The notes below the pieces were generated by a model. That model saw only the letters and a list, made by a program, of their open reading frames with translations. It had not been told where the DNA came from and ran no database searches. From Schizophyllum amplum (taxonomy: Eukaryota > Basidiomycota > Agaricomycetes > Agaricales > Schizophyllaceae): a stretch of DNA of 64,000 nt. Below are positions 32,913 to 43,640 of the stretch, one piece after another. Position 1 is the first letter of the stretch, and each line of letters opens with the position of its first letter. Made by a program: the position numbers and the translations under genes. The DNA is taken from NCBI GenBank assembly GCA_007026445.1, contig VDMD01000089.1:1-64000 (forward strand). The letters are read 5' to 3'.

Positions 32913-32919
32913 TATATAA
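32913..32919 (+). promoter_or_regulatory. TATA box upstream of the GH30 pseudogene
   Basis: TATATAA, 94 bases before the in-frame ATG at 33013. The ATG at 32929 is too close to it to be the natural start. Confidence 0.45.
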
Positions 32920-33012
32920 GGCGCCGCGATGGAATCGTGCGCAACGCGCGCTTATCGTATCTACGACGCGTCGAACCCGAGGGGAACGTCCACCGTGCTG
33001 TCTCTCGCCGCG

Positions 33013-34750
33013 ATGCAGGCGGCACTCCATGTATGCGCCGCGACCGTTGCATCGGAGACATCTATGACCATGCTCGGCTTCGGCGGTTCTGGTGCGTGCT
33101 CCGCTCAGTCCGCGGTTCTCTCGCTAGTTCGCGTCTGACGTCCCCCAGGCGCCTGGTGGCCGTACGACCTGTATCAATTCCCTGACGACTTCCGCACGAA
33201 TCTCCAACCTGCTGTTCTCGGACTACGGCATGGGATTGACGAGCTACCGCTACAACGTCGGTGGCGGCGGCGTCAACGTCTCGAACCCGGTCCGCGCGCC
33301 AGAGACGTTCTACGTGTCGAATGGGACGTACGATTGGGATGCAGACGCCTCCGGGCGCTACTTCGCGCTACTTCCTGTATGCGGCGCAGGAGATCGGCGG
33401 CGACGACATGGAGATCACGATGTTCGTGAACAGCGCGCCCGCGGCGATGACGCTCGAGCACGCGTCGTGTGGCTCGAGCTTCGCCAATGGTACGTCTGCA
33501 CGCAGTAGCCCAAATGGATTCTACTAGATGCTGATACGTTGTAGGTACGGGCGATTGGTACGGCGGCTACGTCGCGGATGTGCTTGAGCACTTCCTCGTT
33601 GACGAAGGTCTCTCGAAGATCTCCTACATCTCGCCCATGAACGAACCGGACAACAACTTTGGCCCGTCACCGTGCGGGCAGGAGGGCTTGGAGGTCACGC
33701 AATACCAGTACGTTTGAGCGATTGGATCTCTGCGTTCAGCACTGACCCATCTTCAGACGCGCGGAGATGATCACTGGTCTGTACAACGCCTTGTCGACCG
33801 CGGGCTCGAGGCCAAGATCGGCATCCTCGCGGACGAGTCAAGCTCGCTCAGTCGTGCGAAAAGCGAGTACGCTGACTGGCTTCCGGAGGTCATTGATATG
33901 GTATGGGCATGTCCCTCTTACTTGTCCACCTGCCTCAACGCCGCTCAGGTGGCGCATCTCGTGCATCATACCTACGATTTTCCAACCGACGAGAGTTACT
34001 CGTCCTATGCCGCCGACGTCGCTGAACGATTCCCTGAAAAGACGACATGGATGAGCGTGTGTATCTGGCTATTTCAAATATTACTGACCAGGCTCATCGA
34101 CCCCCAGGAAGTCTGCTGCTCTCTAGGTGAGGCGAATGGCAACGGCCGTGGCTGGTCTGGAGGATATGATCCGACGTGAGCAATTATCATTTGGATTTTA
34201 CATTGGCGGGCGCTGACCCTTTACTCGAAGTATCGCGAACGCGCTCATGTGGTCCGGCATGGTCTACCAGTGCATTCTCGTCGCGGGTGAGGCGCACTAC
34301 GACTTCTGGACGCTCGTCTCCAACGGCATCGGCTGCGATCCTCTTGACGACCCGACGTGCACGACAACTGCGAACGCGGACGGTTAAACTGTGAGTATGA
34401 ATACTACAGATTGTTCACTGCGCGCTCACGATTTGCAGGACGGTGTGATTTACTACGACGATGACTACGCGACCAACGGCAACTACGAGCTTTGTGCGTA
34501 TTGCCACCATACCTATCAGGAATTTCCTTTCTGACGTTCCGTAGACCTGACGAAGCATTTCTGGGCGTATAAGCACTTCGGCAACTTTGTCAAGCGTACG
34601 TGCTGCGTATCTACCACGCCAGTGTAGCTGATTTTTTTCCTTCCAACAGCCGGCTCCCCCCTCTACCCCATCACCAACTTCGAATCAGCAATGACAAACA
34701 AAGGTGTCTTTGTTCTCATTTCCAAGCCGCTTGGCAGTGTCCGTGGATAA
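33013..34750 (+). pseudogene. Decayed GH30 glycosidase (endo-beta-1,6-galactanase-like)
   Basis: A GH30 TIM-barrel hydrolase is readable through about eight introns. Signs are LGFGGSGAWWPYDLYQFP, SYRYNVGGGGVNVSNP, the acid/base ISPMNEPDN near 33640 and the nucleophile context TTWMSEVCC, split by an intron ending near 34107. Lesions: one extra base near 33199; a 10 bp tandem duplication (CGCTACTTCG type) at 33356-33375; a one-base loss near 33808; TAA at 34385-34387 where Trp is expected; and a C-terminus that stops early at 34748-34750 without the usual beta-sandwich end. Both catalytic Glu codons survive. The intact family acts outside the cell on galactan side chains. The N-terminus is short for a secretion signal. 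Copy number of intact relatives cannot be judged here. Confidence 0.85.
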
Positions 34751-34864
34751 GTCCATTATATGCAAGGAGGTGGGACGTGGGGTGGCAGTGCTACGTGACA
34801 AGCGGGTGAGGTGAGTACACCGGGGATGGCGAGAGGGGTCTATCAGTACAGCGCGTGGGGTCTG

Positions 34865-35108
34865 CACTACAAGAGAGATTCAATAATCTCTGGCCTTTAC
34901 TGCATGTTTATTGTGATAAAATTATATAAAGACTTAGAACAAAGCCAATAAGGTTATTGAGTGGCATAAAGAATCCTCAGCCAATCAGGACTGCGAGAGT
35001 TCTTTATACTTCTCAATAACCTATATGCCCTTATTATGGGTTTGGACATGATAAGCTCTCAATAATGATGCAGTAATCTCTGAAGGTTACTGAATATCTC
35101 TTGTAGTG
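34865..35108. mobile_element. Non-autonomous CACTA-type MITE (244 bp)
   Basis: Begins CACTACAAGAGA and ends with its exact inverse TCTCTTGTAGTG, flanked by the 3 bp duplication CTG (34862-34864 and 35109-35111). The terminal inverted repeats remain similar for about 40 bases. A second inverted repeat lies inside (AGGTTATTGAG at 34951-34961 and its complement at 35012-35022). CACTACAAG termini plus a 3 bp target duplication are hallmarks of CMC/En-Spm elements. No transposase is encoded. Confidence 0.85.
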
Positions 35109-35282
35109 CTGTCCATAGCCACGGAGCGGTCCATGAGTTAAAAGAGCATATGGAGCCCAGGGCCCCCAAGAGAGTAAACTGTGTATGACAAACATGCGAC
35201 AAAAGCGAGATTCCGTGAGTCTGGACGACAACAAGTACTACATGACAAAAACAATGAGTCTGGAACGACGACGACGACGACG

Positions 35283-35283
<1 letters not shown>

Positions 35284-35320
<37 letters not shown>
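35284..35320. repeat. (GCCA)n microsatellite
   Basis: Nine GCCA units, 17 bases downstream of the stop codon of the minus-strand kinase-like gene, in its presumed 3' UTR. Confidence 0.9.
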
Positions 35321-35336
35321 ATGGTGCATGGAAGCC

Positions 35337-36770
35337 CTACATAGGGCCGATAGTCCAGTCCGGGTCGACTGATTCCGGATCCCAGGTGCTGGTGTGGGCG
35401 CGCACGTACAGTCGCCGCGCCTCCCGGCACTCCTCCCCGTTCCGCGCATCCGCCCAGGCCGGGACGAGCTCGCCGAGAGTGCGCTCGATGAGCGCAACGT
35501 ACTCCTCGTACTCGTCCAGGCACTGGTTGACAAACCTGGGCTGCACAGCCCATAGCGGGACCGTGCGCGCGCCCTCCCAGTCGATGATGGCCAGTACATC
35601 CGTGGGCGCGTCCGGCCGCACGAGCACGTTGTGCGGGAGGAGGTCGATATGCTCCAGCACGATTGCGGAGGTGCGCGGGTTGCCGAAGAGAGCGTCCGGC
35701 GCGGCCTCGATGTCGGCGACCACGAGTGCTATGAACCCGCGGACCGTCTCGGAAAGCGGCCGCGGATCCCCGAAGGCCATGTCTAGACGCGCGATAGCAA
35801 GCAGCCACTCCTTGAGGGAGGTAAATGGCCCGCAGCGCGAAGGGTCTGGCGGTGCGGTGCGGTCGCCTCTCGGGGAAGGGATAAATGTCATCGGGCCGAC
35901 GATTACACTGGTGTCGACGGGGCCGGCGAGGGGAGCACCCATGACGCGACGCACAATAGCAAGCAGCCACTGCTTGAAGGACGTAAATGGCGAAGGGCTG
36001 GACAGTGACGGTGCGGTGTGGTCGACTTTCGAGCAAGCATAGGACGTCATCGGGCCGATGGTTACACCGTTGTTGACGGGGCCGGAGAGGGCAGCCTCGT
36101 ACAAGCTGCCGACGGAGGGAAAGCGCAGGGAAAAGAGCTGTGCCCATATTTGAGCAATCTTGATACAGACCTCCTGTCGTTGTTCTCGCGTCATGCCTGA
36201 CCATTGGCTCGCGAGGGTTACGCCGGGAATCTGAGGATGCAGTGTCAGGACGACTACGACCAAGAGCGAAGGAGAGAAGACACGGACATATTCCATCATC
36301 ATCCACTCGCTGCCGACCTCGCCGTCGGCATCCAGATCGTGGTACATGACATCGGGGACAGGGATGGACGAGTGCTGCCTCACATATTTGAGCGTCGCGA
36401 TCTGGCGGACGTTAAGGAAGAAGTTATGGTCGGTCGGCAGGGCACGCACCTCGGACGGCATCTTGCTTGGAGGAGTGAGGCCAGCCCCAACCGGACGGAA
36501 GATAGGGGAGTCAATGCGAACGATGTATTTTTCGGAAGAAGGCAATAGAGTAGCGACGTAGATCTGTTGCGACTTCAGCACAATGTTCGGTAGAAACAAA
36601 GCGAGCACACCATGTGGTGGCCACCTTGGGAGGATTCAGCAGGGCCGAGTGCAAAGAGCAGGCGACGCACTTTGACACAAGGGTTCCAGCCGGCACTGCT
36701 GGCCCGTCTGGGCTTCGATGCGCGCAACGAGGGCGGCGGTATTGATGGGGACGGCGGGCGTCACGTCCAT
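35337..36770 (-). CDS. Intact APH/protein-kinase-like phosphotransferase (427 aa)
   Basis: Four exons (36770-36671, 36624-36611, 36563-36288, 36230-35337) sum to 1,284 bases with no stop. The introns are GTGCGT, GTGTGC and GTCCGT types, and exon 2 is only 14 bases. The product has an N-lobe strand (YIVRID), then His324-x-Asp326-x4-Asn331 (HIDLLPHN) and the metal-binding DWE at 347-349. This is the aminoglycoside-phosphotransferase/choline-kinase fold, expanded in Agaricomycetes with mostly unknown small-molecule or protein substrates. Residues 179-225 and 232-279 are an internal tandem duplication (GPMT and PFTS-K-WLLAI shared), lengthening the usual fold by about 50 residues. No signal peptide. 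The first Gly of the normal HGD motif is Ile here. An extra copy of its start region lies at 44074-44161. Confidence 0.8.
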
Positions 36771-37820
36771 GGGTGCTCGATGGACGCGGGCAGGACGAAG
36801 AACTTTAAGATATACTAGCCCCAAAGACCTGCCTCTGGCAGGGGGTTCCCGTGGCGGCGAGGAGGGATGGCGCGCCGCGACCTTCGGCCGCGGCGCGGGG
36901 GTCCCAAGTTTTGCTGACTAATCAAAGCGTGGGAAACATCCTAATGTTTTATATTATAGATAATATATAATGATAATATCCCCACGCGGCCTACTGCGGC
37001 TTTACGAAACGCAATCAAACTTTGATTTAAACTCCAAGCTACATACCTAAGCTACCTTGCCTTCGCCGTATGAGTCCAGCCGAATTCAGGCCGAATTCCA
37101 GTCAGAACATTGAATGTCTACCGTCAGGTGCCAGTCGGGATCCGGCTGCTTCCTGCCTCGCATAAGTCGAACTTCAAGGAGTTTGCAGGTCACCGAGTCA
37201 TTCACCGAGCTCGTGACGTAGATATGTATGCAGCCTGTCGTTTTCTTGAACTCCAGCCGAATTCCAGCCACATTCAGAACATTGAATGTCTACCGTCCGG
37301 ATCCGGCCGCTTCCTGCCTCGGCCCACTTCCTGTTTACCTCACCGGGATCTTCCAAAGCTCAACGTACTGCTCTCCCCGTGCTACGCTTCCGTTCTATGT
37401 GCGCACCTAAAACATTGACTTCAACCACGACAATGCATCCATTGTCCATAAAAATATGTAAGTACATAAGTAATAGAGGAGCCCAAATTCAAAAGCGGCC
37501 AATTTATACCGGAATTTCCCGGAGACCAAACACAATGGCGCCCAGATGGCGCCCGCTGGGTGTGTGATGCCACGAGGACAGTCTAGGGGTACAGTTCAGA
37601 TTTAGAAAAAATATCAAGCAACGAGCACCTGAGCAAGGCAAGGTTCAGTCAGAGCCGGCGAAGCGGGGCTTCTCTAGTTCATTTTACCTTCCAAGTTCTC
37701 ACACCCAAAAAAGAACGAGATAAGTGGCGCGGAGCTCGAAGCCGAGGAACGTATAAAAGAAACCACGGTTCGAAATAAATCCATTCGCGCCTTGCACTCA
37801 CCGTCTCCGTCTGTCACCAC
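36771..37820. other. Intergenic with a short direct repeat and AT-rich palindrome
   Basis: 36940-36985 is an AT-rich near-palindrome. GAACATTGAATGTCTACCGTC with flanking GCCGAATTCCAG and TCCGGC-GCTTCCTGCCTCG blocks occurs at about 37091-37161 and 37257-37321. Contains the upstream region of the small gene at 37821. Confidence 0.5.
37752..37758 (+). promoter_or_regulatory. TATA box of the small CBM-like gene
   Basis: TATAAAA 69 bases upstream of the ATG at 37821, a normal fungal spacing. Confidence 0.5.
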
Positions 37821-38121
37821 ATGCCTATCGATTCTGCTACCGCTACCAGCCCTCTCTGGGTGAAGAACAAGGTATACATCGGGGGTGACCACGTCTGCAT
37901 CCTTGTAAAGCACGGAAACGCGTGGCATTCATCTCTTTATAAGTGCAAAATCACTCGTCAGTTATGCCACATTGCCTCTGCTACTAGCTAGTCCTGACAC
38001 CCCGCACAGATCAAGGAAATGACGCCAACCAGGTGCTTTGACGCCCGCCTTGTATCGATCGCCCTGTCTCTGACGCCACCCACAGCCACCGTCGACGGCG
38101 TACTGGGAGTTCATTCGGTGA
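37821..38121 (+). CDS. Small three-exon gene, chitin-binding CBM5/12-like (64 aa)
   Basis: Exons 37821-37956, 38010-38032 and 38086-38121 join to 195 bases, ending TGA at 38119-38121, with GT-AG introns of 53 bases each. The product is almost entirely one small module: Trp13, a VYIGGDHV strand, an aromatic SLYKCK strand, then THQGNDANQPP and YWEF at the C-terminus. This order (VY-GGD-V, LY-K, QGN-P, W) is that of the chitin-binding type 3 / CBM5/12 fold. There is no signal peptide, so it would stay in the cytosol or leave unconventionally. Two Cys (26, 42) could pair. A TATA box precedes it. The family call rests on pattern, not on a search. It is too short in any single frame to be noticed without splicing. 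Confidence 0.65.
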
Positions 38122-38354
38122 TCCTACATCGGAGATTTCGGGATTTTGAGATAAAGTCTTTTACCACTTACGATGATGCGCCATCATGGCACGGTTCGAT
38201 CAGCCGTTGTAAGTGCCTTGCACCACGCCACCGTTCTGGTAAGGTATGATGTCATTGATAAGTCATTGCCAGAGTGCAAACAGACTATATGCAGCCGGTA
38301 AGCTCTTGTAAAGCTGTTCTCAGAAAGGCAGTCGGTGGGCAACCTCGTGCCATA

Positions 38355-38778
38355 CAGTGCCTGCAGGAGATCAATTACCTGCCTAAAACGGTAATTGTTT
38401 CCCATCGCCCGCTCGCTCGCCTGCATGTCGTCTCTTCACCCCCGTTGACGGCTAGCGGATACATCGTACGAGGGGGAGAGGCCATATTGTAGTATATGTG
38501 AATCTCCAATGGCATATAATGAGGGAAATACGACAGCCGTGCTGTTGTCCGATCGCAACTAAGTCGGAGGGGTGCTCGACGATCATATACTTCTAAGCTC
38601 GCAAAATCTCGCAAAATTGTGGTCTTCTTTCACCATCTGTGTTAAAACATGCCGTAGTATATTCGACATCGTTTCTGAAGGTAAAAGAGAGGCGGCGGGC
38701 AGCCTGCGCGCGGGAGAGAGGGCGATGGCCCGAAATAATTACCGTTTTAGGCAGGTAATTGATCTCCTGCAGGCACTG
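38355..38778. repeat. Fold-back element with 42 bp perfect inverted arms
   Basis: Arm 38355-38396 is the exact reverse complement of 38737-38778. Similarity continues imperfectly inward for about 40 more bases and outward for about 15. The 340 bp loop has no clear ORF. Both arms translate to the same peptide (NYRFRQVIDLLQALY) on opposite strands, so the arms may derive from a coding exon or a transposon end. No target duplication recognised. Confidence 0.8.
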
Positions 38779-39290
38779 TATTGTACCAGTCCGGAGATCA
38801 TCTGCCATTATAGAAGGCCAGTGGTAGGTCACTGCCGCGGCAGGCTTGTCCGAGTCGTAAGCCAGCCCAAAGCACTCGTCAAGATTCATGCATCGCTAAT
38901 AGGCTACCATGTAAAGCTGCTAAGTAGTAAGTCCCTTGTACATGGTCCACCCTGGAGCATTTGAGCAGTTGAGCAAGGCTCAATACAGCGCGCTCACTTT
39001 CACGAGGCGTCGCGGCGCCACACGATTGAACAAGTCTGAAACAAGTCAAAATGCCCGGCCCTCAAGTCGGCGTTACTTCGCGGGTTTTTACGATGCTCCG
39101 CTCTTGACTAGCTTGACTCGCAACCACCACCTTCCGAATCCTCTCGTGCGCCGCGGTGCGCGCTGCGAGGTACTCGCGCACACACTCACCGGAGGGCTGC
39201 CGGACGCGTATTTCCTGACTAACTCCTTACTCGGGAGGAGCCCGGTGTCCTCCGAATCGCACGACGCGGAGACCTAAGGCGCGACGTACT
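38779..39290. other. Intergenic
   Basis: Short frames only. Lies between the fold-back element and the small spliced gene. Confidence 0.4.
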
Positions 39291-39763
39291 ATGACGGCGC
39301 TATCAGGACGAACATGGCGCCGCGTAGGAGGCAGAGAAGGATGGGGAAGAGGTATAGTCTCGCAGGGCTCGTCGTCATCGAGCACTTCGAGTTCGTCTCC
39401 GGTGTCGCGCAGGAAGGAGTCCATGGCAGAAGTACGAGGTGCGTCGCCTTTTGCGCTGTCCTTTCATATCCTGACAAGCCTACAGATACGTGGGACAGTG
39501 CCTTCGTGTTCGGGTACGCATATCAGCATCGCGTGTGGTATATTGACAACCCATCCTTCCTGCAGGCGCCGTCGTACAAGCTTACGTCTCTGCCCGGGCT
39601 GGTGGTACTATGCAGTGAGCCACCTCCGACCGTATCATCTCAACCACAACACTGACTCCACATAACAGGCCTGCAGGAGTGCGTGTTCGCCAGCCGTCTC
39701 GATGGTAAGGAGACAAGCTCGACACCTGAGGTGATCTGGTCGTCGTTTCGGGAGGGCAAGTGA
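39291..39763 (+). CDS. Hypothetical spliced gene (123 aa, or 79 aa from inner ATG)
   Basis: Exons 39291-39438, 39486-39614 and 39669-39763 join in frame to 372 bases across GTGCGT and GTGAGC introns, ending TGA at 39761-39763. The second and third exons are protein-like (FVFGYAYQHRVWYID, then LTSLPGLVVLC and a charged C-terminus). The first is Arg/Ser-rich, with a run of Ser, and may be partly untranslated. The in-frame ATG at 39423 would give a 79-residue product starting MAEVR. No signal peptide or membrane helix. Product not recognised. Confidence 0.5.
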
Positions 39764-42489
39764 CGAGGCGCCGGCTATCGTATAGGACCCTGTATTTAGT
39801 TGTAAAGCATGAATATATTACATTTGCCACTAAACGCGTCTCGAGTGCTTTTGTCGGGCGAAAAGAACTGGAACCAGGATATCGATGAGGCTGGATATCT
39901 GCTGGATATGACGAAAGCGATACCAGAGTGATACCAGCGGCGTTGTCTATGGTCATGTCCAGTCTTCGAGGTCATGCCGTGTCGTCTCCTGCCGTTCCTA
40001 CATAGCATTGCCAGACGGTCGGTATATGATCAAGATATTAGAGCAATTATCGAGGGCAATAAATCTCATGTTATATATAATAATAGGGCCCATAATATGG
40101 CGGCAATATTACAGCTATTGTGGCGCATTTCAGCTATTATTATAGGGCATCACACTGCATGGTCGCAAATCCAAGAAATCTCTGATGTAAGTCTACATTT
40201 GTCTTGGGTATGCGGTCGTCTCCGCTCATCGCCAGTCCACTCAGCCGCTCCACTTACAGCAACAATAGCTGGCGTGGCGGTGCCGCAGTGTCCTGTCCCG
40301 AACTACGAGGACACACGATGCGCGCAGGACACAGCCAGTGTGGGAACCCGGGGTCTAGCAGATCAGTACTTCTTAAGTGATGTGTTGAGGGGCTTTCCTT
40401 TTCTTTCGATTCATTCATTATGCTACATAGTGCTGTATTCTGACTGAATATCCAATCACAGCTTGCTACCCCGTCATGTCGCGCCGCAAACCGATTTGGG
40501 GCTGTAGGGTGAAAAGCGCCGACCCCGTCGTCTTGTAAAGGGGACGCTTATCATCTATCTGTAAGTTTCAATCGATCCCTAGTGCCGTCTATATACTGAC
40601 CCGACGTTGAGCTGAGCGTATACGCTGGTCGGCACGCCACGGTGATCCGTGTTCATAGCACAGGGCAAAAGCGCCTCTCTCAGAACAGCAGAACGGGGAC
40701 ATCTGGTGCGTAAAACTCCGTGTACTATAGTATGTATGGTCTCTTACTACACTACTACGAGGCGCTTTGCGCGCTCGCAGGCCGGGAGACATCAGTATCT
40801 GAGCATCTGGCGGCGCAAAAATGCGGCTTGATAGCAGAATGTGGGGTCATCTGGTGAGCGGATTCTACCATGTATGACGCATGCTAAGCTGGTCCTACGC
40901 GCGCAGCGCGTTGCAGCTCGCCACGACGGCGCGTCGCGACAGAATTCGATTTTTGGCTGGGAAGCAAAACATCGCCACTCCATAACTTTTCAACACCGAA
41001 GTCAGACCACTAGCGGTCAATTGTGCGTGGTACCTACTGTTGTGTATATACTAATTCTATCTTATGCTGCGCGAATTCGCCCGAGGACGCGCTGCCAGCC
41101 TTTGATCTTCGGCGGGGACAAGATGCTGTCAATATAACGTACCACTGCAACGTGTCTTGCAGCGCAGCACGGATTGGGTTGCCTATATACTACTGCTAGC
41201 TGAACCCCTATCTGGAGCTGAGGCTGCGCTTGCGTCGCGTTGATATCCAAGACTTCGACTAATCAGTAGGGCCAAAAACGACGAGGCGAGATCTTGGTTG
41301 CGATATGTCGTGCTACTTTCTGGTGAGTTGTATACCTTGTACTGCATCCTATATACACTGATTACAAGGTCGCAGCTTGTCTTCTGCCGCGGTGCGACCT
41401 CCCCGTTGGTCGGCGCGTCCGAACGCTCAACGGTGACGCGGATGTGTGACGTGACGTGACGCGTCTGCCTCTCCTCCCACCACCGTCGCCGCTTGCAACT
41501 GCTGCCCGCACTCGCAAGACGAGAAGCCGCCAGCTTAGGCGGATGCGCAGAATGGAGTGGGCCCTCTGCAGACCCCCGACCCCCTGGTACGTTTCAGAGA
41601 TCAGGTGCATGTGCAATGAGCTGACGAAAATTGCTAGTGGCGCGTGCTCTAGGTCCCCCAGCAATCACGCAGTGAACAGCTTCCGGCGCCGCCTCTGTCA
41701 CACGCGTCCGCTGAACTGCATACCCGACGATGAGCTCGATCCCGATGTCGAGCTTGATACCGCGACGTCGGATACCATTACCGCCAACCATCGAGCTCCA
41801 TCCCACCACGACGAGGCGCGCTCCTCAACGAGGCAACGAAGGCGATGGCATGTCCGCGCGGTCCTTGGCGACCAGATCGCTGTCAAGCCGAGCCAAAGAG
41901 GCCGGCCGCCGACCCCGCTCTTTGCTCGCCAGTCGCCACCGCCATCCTTGACGCACCCCATCCTCGACGTGCTTGCTCATCATCGGGCTCCCCTCCTCGC
42001 CGTCGTCGACGCTGTTGTGCCGATGATGCTCCCGCCCACGCAGAGCAGACAAGACGACCCGACACGTCGTAGGGCCTAGGCCGTTCCACTCACACACGCG
42101 GCGGCGACGACGACGACGCTCCTGTCCTGCAAGGAGCACGACGCAGTCGCGCTCGCCGTCCTGGTAGATGAGCTCATTATTGCCAGGACGACGAACAAGT
42201 GCGTCCGGGACGTCCGTCGCATTGCGATCGCCTACTCACTCATACTCTCCAGAATGACCCTCGCGGCACGCTGCGGCCGCCGACTTCAAGCTACGACGTC
42301 CAGCGCATAACCAAATCACACCCAGCACGACGGCGTGGCGACCGCCGAAGGCATGCACGCGTTACGCTGTGGCGAGCGCGATGCGAGGTGAGCAGTACTT
42401 TGGCCGTCTGACCAATCCCCCACTCGCCTCCATCGACATATACCCCGAACTTTGTACTGAGAACATTACAGACGTCCTTACTCAGGTCC

Positions 42490-42700
42490 CTGAGCCGCCG
42501 GAGGCCTGCGCGCGGTTGCCCTAGGGGGATCTGAATGCGAGGCAAGTGCCCCCTTGACCGACTGACCCCGTACCCGCCCCTCCATATCGCAAATTACGGA
42601 GCGAGCCTGACGATACTATAGACGACCTATTTGTGAGCCGGGCCGCGCCGCTGGAAGCGTGCGCGTCGTCACCCCGTGGGGAACGAATGTGTTAGCATCC
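42490..42700 (+). repeat. Paralogous segment, copy B
   Basis: Diverged counterpart of 11811-12200: same order of an ATGCGAGGCAAG unit, a C-rich spacer, a TAGACGACCT unit and a GGAAGCGTGC unit. It is flanked on the right by the tandem pair at 42708-42990. Confidence 0.5.
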
Positions 42701-43600
42701 AACTGAAGTACGCTGCGTCCCCTTCGCTCGTCGAAATCTGCTGATAAACGTGCACTCAACACAGGTCTTATTGCATAGCGATGTACATGTGACCTGCCAC
42801 CTGACGCCACACGACGCTGCCCGGGAGCACCTTGTCGAAGGCTTGAAGAATGGCGAGCCCCCCCCGCAGTTGTTGCGGTCAAGTATATCGCCCCGCGTCG
42901 GGTGAATTTTTGATCACATAAGGTATACCTTCGCCCCCTCGTTGGCCGAATTTTCGCTCATGAACGTGCACCGAAGCCAGGTCTTTTCTGTGTCAACAAC
43001 CTATCCGTACCTCCGAAGTCCTGAACTTGTCTGGTGTGCCGCGTTCGCCGCATTTCACCACTCAGTAAGTCGTTTTTATCACTTTCCTTGATCCCGATAC
43101 TGAGTCTTTGTCTTGCCCCTCGGCTGTTGCGCTAGGCATCCCCCTCGACCTTCGTGCTAGGCATCGGGCCCTCGGCCTTCGCAATGCTAGGCGTCCCCTC
43201 GGCAGTCGCGGGAAGCGCCTCCCTCCCCAGGTAAGCCATCTTCGTTGTGCCGCCCTTGCTGTCGGTTTGCTGACCCCTTATTTCAGGCGACACCGGTGGA
43301 TGGATTGTCGGTTTCTGCCTTGCATTTTATTCGTGTTTTGTTCGTATATGATATTTTACTATCATCTGGTTTACGGACGAAGGCTTTAGCTTACGGAGGG
43401 TGCGTAGATCACGGAGGCGGGGCTTGGTTTACGTCGGAGGAGGCACTCTACCACATGGAGGGGGGCTTTCAGTTTACGAAGTGGTTCACGAAGGGGGACT
43501 GTATTTTACGGAGAGGTGACTTGGTTTATGGAGGGGGGCGGTTAACCCGAGCGAGTGACGGTAGAGTTTTTGATGGGCTACTCGGGGTCGGACCTGTGGC

Positions 43601-43640
43601 AGCACTTCGCGCGTCCAGCGCTCTCGTCGTAGCGATGGTC
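43601..43640. repeat. Hairpin repeat, partial copy 3
   Basis: Shares CCAGCGCTCTCGTCGTAGCG with copies 1 and 2, but the left arm is missing, so no hairpin forms. Confidence 0.6.

Noticed and set aside
35059..36306. 415-aa minus-strand ORF with WLAG repeats
   Set aside because: Wrong-frame shadow of the APH-like exon 4 running into the GCCA microsatellite. The spliced frame with the HxD-N and DWE motifs is the real one.
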